Positions 17,919 to 24,988 of a stretch of 64,000 nucleotides of DNA are shown piece after piece. Source of the DNA: REEB506 sp040381035 (GTDB lineage Bacteria > Pseudomonadota > Alphaproteobacteria > Caulobacterales > Aquidulcibacteraceae); contig JBEIHY010000003.1 of assembly GCA_040381035.1 (NCBI GenBank), forward strand, positions 1 to 64,000, in the 5' to 3' direction. The notes under the pieces were generated by a model. That model was given only the letters and a program-made list of their open reading frames with translations, did no database searches and was not told the origin of the DNA. Made by a program: the position numbers and the translations under genes. Position 1 is the first letter of the stretch. Each line of letters begins with the position of its first letter.

Positions 17919-18785
17919 TCAATTTCCGCCGCGCTGCTCGCGCCGGGCGAGGAAGGCGAGGCGTTCAAACAGCTGAACGTCGGCTTCGTTTTTCAACAGC
18001 GCGCCGTGCAGCGGCGGGATCAGTTTGGTGGTGTCTTTGCCCTTGAGAATTTCGGGATCGACGTCATCGGTCATCAGCAGCTTCAGCCAATCGAGCAGCT
18101 CGGAGGTGGACGGCTTTTTCTTCAGCCCGGGCACCTTGCGCATGTCGTAAAAGACTTTCAACGCCTCCGATACCAGCCGCGCCTTTACGCCAGGGAAGTG
18201 GACCTCGATGATCTGTTTCATCGTCTCGTCATCGGGGAAGCGGATATAGTGGAAGAAGCAGCGACGCAGGAAAGCGTCCGGCAGTTCCTTTTCGTTGTTG
18301 GACGTGATGATCACGATCGGCCGCTGGGCGGCCTTCACCGTCTTGTTCAATTCATAGACGAAGAATTCCATGCGATCGATTTCCTGCAGGAGATCGTTGG
18401 GGAATTCGATGTCGGCCTTGTCGATCTCGTCGATCAGCAGGATCGGGCGCACCGGCGCCTCAAACGCCTCCCACAGCTTGCCGCGCTTGATGTAATTGCT
18501 GATATCGGTTGAGCGCGGATCGCCGAGCTGGCTGTCGCGCAGGCGCATCACGGCGTCATATTCATAGAGCCCCTGGTGGGCCTTGGTGGTTGACTTGACG
18601 TGCCATTCAAGCAAGGGCGCGCCGAGCGCCTTGGCGATTTCGATGGCCAGCACGGTTTTGCCGGTGCCAGGCTCGCCTTTGACCAGCAGCGGCCGCTCCA
18701 GCGTGATCGCGGCATTGACCGCGATCTTCAGATCGTCGGTGGCGACATAATCCTTGGTGCCTTCAAAGCGCATCGGCGGCCTCAT
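17919..18785 (-). CDS. MoxR-type AAA ATPase
   Basis: A 288-residue AAA+ ATPase of the MoxR/CoxD-like group, which works with VWA-domain proteins as a metal-insertion or remodelling chaperone. Walker A GEPGTGKTVLAIEIA (about residues 38-52), Walker B PILLIDEIDKAD (about 108-119) and sensor-1 IVIITSNNEKELP are intact. The usual genomic partner is a CoxE-type VWA gene directly downstream. Here one is instead found at 57894-59072. The gene is divergent from flbT and stands alone. Confidence 0.88.
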   Translation of the reverse strand: MRPPMRFEGTKDYVATDDLKIAVNAAITLERPLLVKGEPGTGKTVLAIEIAKALGAPLLEWHVKSTTKAHQGLYEYDAVMRLRDSQLGDPRSTDISNYIKRGKLWEAFEAPVRPILLIDEIDKADIEFPNDLLQEIDRMEFFVYELNKTVKAAQRPIVIITSNNEKELPDAFLRRCFFHYIRFPDDETMKQIIEVHFPGVKARLVSEALKVFYDMRKVPGLKKKPSTSELLDWLKLLMTDDVDPEILKGKDTTKLIPPLHGALLKNEADVQLFERLAFLARREQRGGN

Positions 18786-18914
18786 TCGTGACGTTGGCGT
18801 CAGCGTAAAGCCGTCCGCGCCAGAGGCAAGCCCGGCCGCGCCGATTTTGCTGACGTTTCGTTAACCGGATCGACTCAAGGTTAAAGAGAAGTGCGCCGCC
18901 CAGAAAGGACGACC

Positions 18915-19346
18915 ATGCCGTTGAAATTGTCTTTGCGCCCAGGCGAACGCTTCGTCGTCAATGGGGCGGTCGTGCAGAATGGCGATCGTCGCGGGGCGCT
19001 GGTGCTGCAGAATAAGGCATCGGTGTTGCGCGAAAAAGACATCATGCAGGCGGATGACGCCAATACCCCCGCCAGGCGGATCTATTTTCCGATCATGATG
19101 CTGTATCTCGATCAGGGTGATCGCGACCTTCTTTACGGAGAATTTGCTCAACGTCTGGCAGAGTTCATGGGTGCGGTGCGAAATCCCCAGGTTCTGGCGG
19201 AGTGCGTGTCCGTCTCGCGGGATGTGATGGCGGGTGATTATTACAAGGCGCTGATGCGCTGCCGTCGTCTCATTGGATATGAAGAAGACCGATTGGGAAC
19301 CACGGATGTCGATCGAGGCCTACCGGCGTACAGCGACGCAAGCTGA
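18915..19346 (+). CDS. flbT: flagellar biosynthesis repressor FlbT
   Basis: Post-transcriptional regulator which in Caulobacter binds the 5' leader of flagellin mRNA and promotes its decay until the hook is finished. The 143-residue protein begins PLKLSLRPGERFVVNGAVVQ and has RIYFPIMMLYLD and GDYYKALMRCRRLI, typical of FlbT. The ATG at 18915 follows AAAGGACG. The 3' end overlaps flaF by 41 bases, and two flagellin genes follow, so the regulator is beside its likely targets. Confidence 0.93.
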   Translation: MPLKLSLRPGERFVVNGAVVQNGDRRGALVLQNKASVLREKDIMQADDANTPARRIYFPIMMLYLDQGDRDLLYGEFAQRLAEFMGAVRNPQVLAECVSVSRDVMAGDYYKALMRCRRLIGYEEDRLGTTDVDRGLPAYSDAS

Positions 19347-19662
19347 AACCCCGCGCGACCGGGAATACCGGGCGCTCGGCCAGGCGACGGCGCAGTTGAT
19401 GGACGCCCAGCGCGCCGGCCGCGCCGCGATCGCAGAGCGCGCTGCAGCGCTTGGTTTCAATCGCCGGCTTTGGACTTTGTTGGCTTCCGATTGCGCCCAT
19501 CCCGAAAACACCTTGCCGCAAGCTTTGCGCGCGCAGATTATTTCCATCGCGATGTTTGTTGACCGCCATTCCAGCGCTGTCATGCGCGACGGCGCCGAAA
19601 TTGACCCTTTGGTCGATATCAATCGGGCGGTGATGGAAGGTTTGGCCGCGCGCGCCGGATGA
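19306..19662 (+). CDS. flaF: flagellar biosynthesis regulator FlaF
   Basis: Small cytoplasmic protein needed for flagellin synthesis in Caulobacter, where it acts opposite to FlbT. The 118 residues show the family pattern AYRRTATQAETPRDREYRAL at the N-terminus, NRRLWTLLASDCAHPENTLP in the middle and LVDINRAVMEGL at the end. The ATG at 19306 is chosen because it gives the usual N-terminus SIEAYRR. It overlaps flbT in another frame, implying translational coupling. The first flagellin gene begins 157 bases later. Confidence 0.92.
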   Translation: MSIEAYRRTATQAETPRDREYRALGQATAQLMDAQRAGRAAIAERAAALGFNRRLWTLLASDCAHPENTLPQALRAQIISIAMFVDRHSSAVMRDGAEIDPLVDINRAVMEGLAARAG

Positions 19663-19748
19663 GGGGCTGCAAACGTCTTCCCGGTTTGGGCAAATCCGGC
19701 GCTGCGAAAACTGCCTGTTAACTTCTCCACATTAAATGTTCTACCGAC

Positions 19749-19764
19749 GCGCCCAGAAGGGCGC
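19749..19764 (+). promoter_or_regulatory. hairpin in the leader of the first flagellin gene
   Basis: GCGCCC (19749-19754) and GGGCGC (19759-19764) form a 6-bp stem with an AGAA tetraloop, 55 bases before the flagellin ATG. If transcription starts upstream of it, this is a candidate structural element for FlbT-dependent control of the mRNA, as known for Caulobacter fljK. That role is inference. Confidence 0.35.
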
Positions 19765-19819
19765 TGAGCGGTCCGCCAAAACGGTCGGGCCGATAGCTTC
19801 CAGAACGGAGAGCATCGCT

Positions 19820-21103
19820 ATGTCGAGCGTGAACACCAATTACGGCGCCATGGTCGCGCTGCAGAGCCTCAACAAAACCAATCGCGACCTCGAAGTGGTT
19901 CAGGGCCGCATCAATACGGGCCTGAAGGTCAGCTCCGCGAAAGACGACGGCGCCGTGTTTGCGATTGCCGAAGGCATGCGCAATCGCGTCAATACGATCA
20001 TGACCGTGAAAGATACGATCAACCGCGCCAATTCCGTGGTGGAGACCTCCATCGCCGCGGGCACCGCCATTGGCGATGTGCTGAAGCAGATGAAGGAAAA
20101 GGCGACCGCTGCGGCCGCCAATGACCTGACCAATGATCAGCGCACCGCTTTGAACGCTGATTTTGTTCAGCTGCGCGAACAGGTGGGCCGCATCGTCGGC
20201 GCCGCAACGTTCAACGGCACCAACCTGATCAACGGCACCGCCACCGCCGGTATCCAGGTTATGATGAGCGACCAGGGCTCAACCGCCAACGTCCAGCGTC
20301 GCAACAGCGATACTGCCGCCCTCGGCGATATCCTGCTTAGCCGCGGCCAAGTGATTTCGGATATCGTTCAAGACGACGGCACCACCGCCGGCTTCAATGA
20401 CGCCACCACCGCCGCTGACTCTGACTTCGTGCGCGTGACAGTTGGAACCGGCGCCAACGAAGAAGTGTTCAACGTCGTGATCGACCAAGGCATGACGGTT
20501 GGTCAATTCGCCGATGCATTTAGCGTCGCCACAGGCGGTCGCGTGAAGGCGAGCTTCAACGACGCCACTGGCCAGATCACCTATGAAGGCTCCACCGCCT
20601 TCACGCTGAACCTCGAAGAGGGCGACGCTGGATCTGAAATCACCGGCGCCGGCGCGGCCGCACTGCTTGGCACGGGCGCGACCACTGGCACGGCGGTCAA
20701 CTCATCCGGTATCGCCTCCACGACGCCGACAACGACTACCGTCTCAGGCTTTAACTTCGGCCTCGGCGTTTCGGGCCAGGCGCTGGCTGGCATTTCGGCG
20801 ACTGCCGACATCACCACCCAGGGCAATGCGCAAGACCTGCTCGCCGCCCTCGATACCGCGATCACCAGCCTCAATCGCGATCTGGCGACGATGGGATCGC
20901 AGTCGAGAGCTCTGGAAGCGCAAAACAACTTCCTCGGCAAGCTTTCGGACAGCTTGGAAAAGGGTGTTGGCAATCTCGTCGACGCCGACCTCGCCAAGGA
21001 ATCGGCGCGCCTGCAGTCGCTGCAAATCAAGCAGCAGCTCGGCGCTCAGGCCTTGTCGATCGCCAACCAGGCGCCGTCGCTGGTGCTGTCGCTGTTCCGC
21101 TAA
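19820..21103 (+). CDS. flagellin (first of tandem pair)
   Basis: Filament subunit of 427 residues. The N-terminal D0/D1 region starts SSVNTNYGAMVALQSLNKTN, and the C-terminal helix ends ANQAPSLVLSLFR, the alpha-type pattern. A central variable part (about residues 150-330) contains a flagellin-IN-like unit (VTVGTGANEEVFNVVIDQG). The ATG at 19820 follows GGAGAG; an open frame continues upstream without flagellin similarity. The next gene is a paralogue of exactly the same length. The leader contains a hairpin, and FlbT and FlaF are encoded just upstream, so post-transcriptional control is likely. A strong terminator follows. Confidence 0.95.
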   Translation: MSSVNTNYGAMVALQSLNKTNRDLEVVQGRINTGLKVSSAKDDGAVFAIAEGMRNRVNTIMTVKDTINRANSVVETSIAAGTAIGDVLKQMKEKATAAAANDLTNDQRTALNADFVQLREQVGRIVGAATFNGTNLINGTATAGIQVMMSDQGSTANVQRRNSDTAALGDILLSRGQVISDIVQDDGTTAGFNDATTAADSDFVRVTVGTGANEEVFNVVIDQGMTVGQFADAFSVATGGRVKASFNDATGQITYEGSTAFTLNLEEGDAGSEITGAGAAALLGTGATTGTAVNSSGIASTTPTTTTVSGFNFGLGVSGQALAGISATADITTQGNAQDLLAALDTAITSLNRDLATMGSQSRALEAQNNFLGKLSDSLEKGVGNLVDADLAKESARLQSLQIKQQLGAQALSIANQAPSLVLSLFR

Positions 21104-21139
21104 TCGCGGCGCACGCAACCTTCTCTCTCTCCACCTTCG

Positions 21140-21168
21140 CGGCGGCGCTTTTGGGCGCCGCCGTTTTT
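21140..21168 (+). terminator. rho-independent terminator of the first flagellin gene
   Basis: GGCGGCGC (21141-21148) and GCGCCGCC (21155-21162) form a perfect 8-bp stem with a 6-base loop, followed by GTTTTT. It separates the two flagellin transcripts, so the second has its own promoter. Confidence 0.88.
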
Positions 21169-21173
21169 CTGTT

Positions 21174-21196
21174 TGCCCGGCGATTTTTGCCGGGCA
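21174..21196. promoter_or_regulatory. ftr-like palindrome (candidate FlbD site) upstream of the second flagellin
   Basis: TGCCCGGC (21174-21181) and GCCGGGCA (21189-21196) are perfect inverted complements around 7 bases. The site lies about 110 bases upstream of the -24/-12 promoter at 21298, the usual distance for a sigma-54 enhancer. Caulobacter FlbD binds GC-rich ftr elements with CCGGCA-type half-sites; the match is by resemblance only. Confidence 0.5.
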
Positions 21197-21208
21197 GGGG
21201 CGGAGTTC

Positions 21209-21221
21209 TGCCGACCCGGCA
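21209..21221. promoter_or_regulatory. second ftr-like palindrome
   Basis: TGCCG (21209-21213) and CGGCA (21217-21221) are inverted complements around ACC, carrying the same half-site core as the neighbouring palindrome at 21174-21196. Tandem sites are a common arrangement for FlbD enhancers in Caulobacter. Confidence 0.42.
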
Positions 21222-21297
21222 AATTCCGCCGAGCGCCCATTAACCAACACACTAAGGCCGCCATGGCGTGGTGCGCGCAAATCTTAACGTCTCGTTT

Positions 21298-21313
21298 TGG
21301 CACGATCTTCGCA
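21298..21313 (+). promoter_or_regulatory. sigma-54 promoter of the second flagellin gene
   Basis: TGGCACGATCTTCGCA matches the -24/-12 consensus TGGCACG-N4-TTGCA with one mismatch and exact GG-to-GC spacing. Start of transcription would be near 21324, about 50 bases before the ATG. Flagellin genes of Caulobacter are sigma-54 dependent. Confidence 0.75.
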
Positions 21314-21376
21314 CATTGAGTCTCCGAAGCGACCCGGCTGCGCCATGCAGCGCGTTGGGCGCGGGAGACTGAAGCG

Positions 21377-22660
21377 ATGACAAGCGTCAACACCAATTAT
21401 GGGGCGATGGTCGCGCTCCAGAATCTCAATCAGACGGCCAAAGAACTCAGTTCTGTCCAAAGCCGGATCAATACCGGCTTGAAAGTCGCCTCCGCCAAGG
21501 ACGATGGCGCGATCTTTGCGATCGCGGAAGGGCAGCGCAATCGGATGTCGACCTTGCAGGTCGTGCGCGACGGCATCAATCGCGGCATCTCCGTGATCGA
21601 TACTGGCATGGCGGCCGGCGCGGCGGTCGGCGATGTGCTGAAACAGATGAAGGAAAAGGCGACCGCTGCGGCCGCCAATGACCTGACCAACGATCAGCGC
21701 GCCGCGCTCAACGCCGATTTCGTGCAGCTGCGCGATTCGATTGCGCGGATCGCGGCGTCGGCGACCTTCAACGGCACCAACCTGATCAACGGAACCAGCG
21801 CCGGCCTGTCGGTCATGGTGTCCGATATCGGCTCCACCGCCGCGCTAGAGCGCCGGGAGTCAAGCACCACGGCTTTGGGCGCCATTCTGCTCAACCGCAG
21901 CCAGGTGATTACCAATATCGTTCAAAGTGACGGCACGCCTGGCGGCTTTAACGACGCATCCACCCCCGATGACGCCGATTTCGTGCGCGTTACGGTCGGC
22001 GCCGGCGCTGCGCAGGAAGTGTTCAGCGTCGTGATCGACCAGGGCATGACGGTTGGCCAATTCGCTGAGGCCTTCAACGTCGCCACCGGCGGGCGCGTGC
22101 GCGCCACCTTCAACGACGCCACTGGCCAATTAGTCTATGAAGGCTCCACCGCCTTCACGCTGACGCTGGAAGAAGGCGATGGCGGCGCCGAAATCACTGG
22201 CCCCGCCGCGGAAGCGCTGCTCGGAACCGGCGCTGCAGCCGGAACCGGCGTGACCTCGACCGGCGTCACCTCAACGCTGCCGACCACGACGAGCGTGACC
22301 GGGTTCAACTTCCAGCTCGGGGCCGCCGGCCAGGCGCTGGCTGGTTTGAACGTCACCTCCGACATCACCTCCCAAGCCAATGCGCAAAATCTGCTCGCCG
22401 CCCTCGACACCGCGATGACCTTGCTCAATCGCGATCTGGCGACGCTCGGCGCGCAATCCAAGGCGTTGTCGGCCCAGAACAACTTCCTCAGCAAGCTCAG
22501 CGATGAAGTCGAAAAAGGCCTTGGCAACCTCGTCGACGCCGATCTCGCCAAGGAATCGGCGCGCTTGCAGTCGCTGCAGATCAAGCAGCAGCTTGGCGCC
22601 CAGGCCCTGTCGATCGCCAACCAGGCGCCGCAGGTGATCTTGTCACTCTTCCAAGGCTGA
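21377..22660 (+). CDS. flagellin (second of tandem pair)
   Basis: Filament subunit of 427 residues, a close paralogue of the preceding gene. Both share long identical blocks such as VLKQMKEKATAAAANDLTND in the D1 helix and ADLAKESARLQSLQIKQQLG near the C-terminus. Variation is concentrated in the N-terminal helix (AKELSSVQSRINTGLK) and the central domain. It has its own sigma-54 promoter at 21298 and ftr-like sites further upstream. A GGAG ribosome binding site lies 9 bases before the ATG. A terminator at 22712 ends the transcript. Confidence 0.95.
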   Translation: MTSVNTNYGAMVALQNLNQTAKELSSVQSRINTGLKVASAKDDGAIFAIAEGQRNRMSTLQVVRDGINRGISVIDTGMAAGAAVGDVLKQMKEKATAAAANDLTNDQRAALNADFVQLRDSIARIAASATFNGTNLINGTSAGLSVMVSDIGSTAALERRESSTTALGAILLNRSQVITNIVQSDGTPGGFNDASTPDDADFVRVTVGAGAAQEVFSVVIDQGMTVGQFAEAFNVATGGRVRATFNDATGQLVYEGSTAFTLTLEEGDGGAEITGPAAEALLGTGAAAGTGVTSTGVTSTLPTTTSVTGFNFQLGAAGQALAGLNVTSDITSQANAQNLLAALDTAMTLLNRDLATLGAQSKALSAQNNFLSKLSDEVEKGLGNLVDADLAKESARLQSLQIKQQLGAQALSIANQAPQVILSLFQG

Positions 22661-22711
22661 TCCGACGCGCGGGCTTTGGCCCTTTGGATCGCTCACAGTC
22701 TTTACGCCTTG

Positions 22712-22751
22712 AACCGCGACGTGCCCTGGCATGTCGCGGTTTCTTTATTTT
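22712..22751 (+). terminator. rho-independent terminator of the second flagellin gene
   Basis: AACCGCGAC (22712-22720) pairs perfectly with GTCGCGGTT (22733-22741), and an inner TGCC/GGCA extends the stem. A T-rich tail (TTCTTTATTTT) follows. It isolates the next gene from flagellin transcription. Confidence 0.88.
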
Positions 22752-22848
22752 GCAGCCGTTGTCGTAAACGATTTGTTAACCCATTCTCGGCAGATCTTAA
22801 GAAAGAGTTGATGCTCAACCGCCACACCGACCCAGAATGGAGCCGCGC

Positions 22849-23586
22849 ATGACCGCTATCGTCCAACCGCAATCGACGATTGCTGGCGCTGTGCGTCCTC
22901 AAGCGCAAAATCGGCCGCTGCTGACGCCCAATCCGGCGCCGACATCTGAGCCGCGTCCGATCGATGACGTGCAATCCGCGCGGAACGCGTCGCCGGCCGT
23001 GGCCGCGCGCGATCAAGTCAGCCGCGCCGCAACCGCACTCGATCAGGCACTTGCGGCCGGGCGTGAGGCCGCCAGCATCTTGGTTGACGGCCATGATCTG
23101 CTCAAAGCCGCCGCCAAAAACCAGTCCGGCGGCGAATTGGCGCAGCAAACGGCGCGGGCGATTTTTCAGCGCTACGATCAGATGATCGCCGAAGGCGGCG
23201 GTCTGCTCAGCGGCGGTGTGGTCGCCGCCCAAATCGACGCCGACTCCTCCGCCGTGGAAATTTCCGGCATTGACGCCCGCCGCGGCGGGCCGATCGTGCG
23301 GGTGGACCTGGACGGCGACGTTGCCGCACTCGCCCGCGACACCCAAGCCAGCTTGGCGCGATTGGAGGCTGGCGTGGCGCAATTGTCGGCGTTCGCGCCG
23401 AAGCTTGCCGCTCATGGCCGGTTTCTTGATAGCCTCGACAGCGGCTTGCGCGCGGCGGCCGCGCCGGATTTGAACGCCGAAACTGCGCGCCTGGCTGCGC
23501 TCAATGTCAGCCAGGGCCTGAGCGCCATCGGCGGCGCAATTTCCAACGCGGCGCCGCAAACAATCTTGGCGCTGTTCCGCGACTAA
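22849..23586 (+). CDS. headless flagellin-like protein
   Basis: A 245-residue protein related to flagellin only in its helical parts. Residues about 55-130 (RDQVSRAATALDQALAAGRE onward) align with the D1 helix of the neighbouring flagellins, and the C-terminus DLNAETARLAALNVSQ ... NAAPQTILALFRD mirrors the flagellin end. The conserved N-terminal D0 segment (SVNTNYGAM) is replaced by about 50 Pro/Gln-rich residues, and the large central domain is reduced to a short segment. It probably arose from a flagellin and may act as a minor filament, junction or regulatory protein; function is unknown. The ATG at 22849 follows GGAG. Confidence 0.8.
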   Translation: MTAIVQPQSTIAGAVRPQAQNRPLLTPNPAPTSEPRPIDDVQSARNASPAVAARDQVSRAATALDQALAAGREAASILVDGHDLLKAAAKNQSGGELAQQTARAIFQRYDQMIAEGGGLLSGGVVAAQIDADSSAVEISGIDARRGGPIVRVDLDGDVAALARDTQASLARLEAGVAQLSAFAPKLAAHGRFLDSLDSGLRAAAAPDLNAETARLAALNVSQGLSAIGGAISNAAPQTILALFRD

Positions 23587-23612
23587 TCGCGAGATCATGC
23601 GCATCTTCTGGC

Positions 23613-23634
23613 GGCCGACCGATTCCGGTCGGCC
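23613..23634. terminator. hairpin between convergent genes
   Basis: GGCCGACCG (23613-23621) and CGGTCGGCC (23626-23634) form a perfect 9-bp stem with a 4-base loop, between the convergent flagellin-like gene and the membrane protein gene. No T run follows on either strand, so function as a terminator is likely only by position. Confidence 0.5.
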
Positions 23635-23644
23635 CGAGCATGCG

Positions 23645-24868
23645 CTAAACGATCGGCTCGGTTGGCGGCGTCAGGATCGGCGTCGTCGCCGGCCTCGGAT
23701 GCGACCGCGACTTCGGGCGCAGGGCGATCCGCACGGTGCGCAGTGCAAACCCAATCGCGCTCAGCGCGGCGAGCAAGACGATCGCCGTATCTTCGATCAG
23801 GCGCTGGCTCCAGGTCAAGGTTCCGCGCGCTGCGCGCAGCAGCGTTTTGCCAGGCGTGGCCAGCTTTGCCGCCGCCACCGCCCGATCGCCGCCGCTGCGG
23901 GCGATCAGATCAAGCTTGCGCAGGTCATTGAGTGATTGTGCGTGCCGCAACAGCAGGGCGGTGGTCGCCGGCCCAGCGCTGTCACTCAGGGCGCCGATCT
24001 CGGCCAAGCCTGCATGCAAGGCGAGATAAGGCTGCTCCATCAGCACACGGTTGAATGCCGCGGCCACTTGCGCGCCTTGTTCAGCCTCGGGCGCGGCCAA
24101 GGCTGGTCCAAGGGCGCCGCGCAGGGCGCGCGTGGGCGTTGCATCGTCCACCGCAACCCGCAGCGCCGCGCGCAAGGCCGGTGTCAAGATTTGAGTGCGC
24201 AAGGCCGCGCGCACCATCGTGGCGCCGCGTGCGGCCTGGGCTGAAGCCGGTAAAACTGGGCCGATCGCGCTCAAAGTCAGATCGACCGGGTCAACGTCCG
24301 GGATTGCGGCAAAGCGTGCGGCGTCGCGGACCAAATCCCCGGCATCGCTCAGCACGAAAACCGCGCCCGATTGCGTGTTTTGGCCGCCGGCTGTGTCAGC
24401 CAGAATGCGAACGTCATTGCGCACGCCGGGATCAAGAAACGGGCCGGCCGCGGCAATGATCGCGGCGTCCGTGGCTTTGTCGGGGAGGGCGTCGCGTAGG
24501 GTTTGGGCGTCTTGGCCGGGCAGGGCGGCCGGCGCCGCCAGGATCACGCCGCGGGCAGCGGCCAGATCGCCGTCGCGCACCTGCTGCTCGACCGCCTTGT
24601 TCCAGCGGGCCGTCTGATCCCTGTCCGGGGGCGCAAGCCGGGCGATCTCGCGCTCCAGCGCGCGCCGCGTCGCCATCATCGCGGACGGGGTGGCGACGTA
24701 GCCATAGACCTGCTTGTCGATCACGGTCTGGGCCAACCGGGCGCCGCCAATCGCCAGCGCCACAAGCGCCAGGTTGAACGCCAAGGCGGACAAATGGTCG
24801 AGCAGATCCAGACGCAGCCGCGGCCGGCCGCCCGATGCGGTCTGTGACGGAGAGCGCCGGGCGCGCAT
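23645..24868 (-). CDS. uncharacterised two-helix membrane protein
   Basis: A 407-residue protein that I do not recognise. A basic N-terminus precedes one hydrophobic segment (about 28-47, ALAFNLALVALAIGGARL). A soluble Ala-rich region of roughly 310 residues follows, then a second helix (about 360-385, IVLLAALSAIGFAL) and a Pro-rich basic tail. The topology predicts a large extracytoplasmic domain held by two helices. No enzymatic motif is visible. It sits inside the flagellar locus, convergent with the flagellin-like gene and divergent from the FlaEY-like gene, so a motility role is possible but unproven. Confidence 0.65.
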   Translation of the reverse strand: MRARRSPSQTASGGRPRLRLDLLDHLSALAFNLALVALAIGGARLAQTVIDKQVYGYVATPSAMMATRRALEREIARLAPPDRDQTARWNKAVEQQVRDGDLAAARGVILAAPAALPGQDAQTLRDALPDKATDAAIIAAAGPFLDPGVRNDVRILADTAGGQNTQSGAVFVLSDAGDLVRDAARFAAIPDVDPVDLTLSAIGPVLPASAQAARGATMVRAALRTQILTPALRAALRVAVDDATPTRALRGALGPALAAPEAEQGAQVAAAFNRVLMEQPYLALHAGLAEIGALSDSAGPATTALLLRHAQSLNDLRKLDLIARSGGDRAVAAAKLATPGKTLLRAARGTLTWSQRLIEDTAIVLLAALSAIGFALRTVRIALRPKSRSHPRPATTPILTPPTEPIV

Positions 24869-24988
24869 CGGTCTTCCTTTGGGGCGGCGGGAACCGGCCG
24901 CATTAGCCCTTTCCTCACCCTCTTGTGCAAGCCTTTAAGACTTCGGGGCGAACCGCTCCTGTGGACAGGATGGACCCGCGTTGCGGCG

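Noticed and set aside
19681..19710. possible sigma-54 promoter before the first flagellin gene
   Set aside because: GG and GC can be spaced correctly near 19689 and 19701, but the surrounding bases match the consensus poorly, so no promoter is claimed.
21319..21370. AGTCTCC and GGAGACT form a perfect 7-bp stem that would hide the ribosome binding site of the second flagellin gene
   Set aside because: The predicted sigma-54 start of transcription is near 21324, which leaves most of the upstream arm outside the RNA. It can only work if transcription starts earlier, so it was not listed as a regulatory feature.
22780..22806. two TTAA half-sites (TTAACC and TTAAG) before the flagellin-like gene
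   Set aside because: The spacing is not 7 bases, so it is not a CtrA box.
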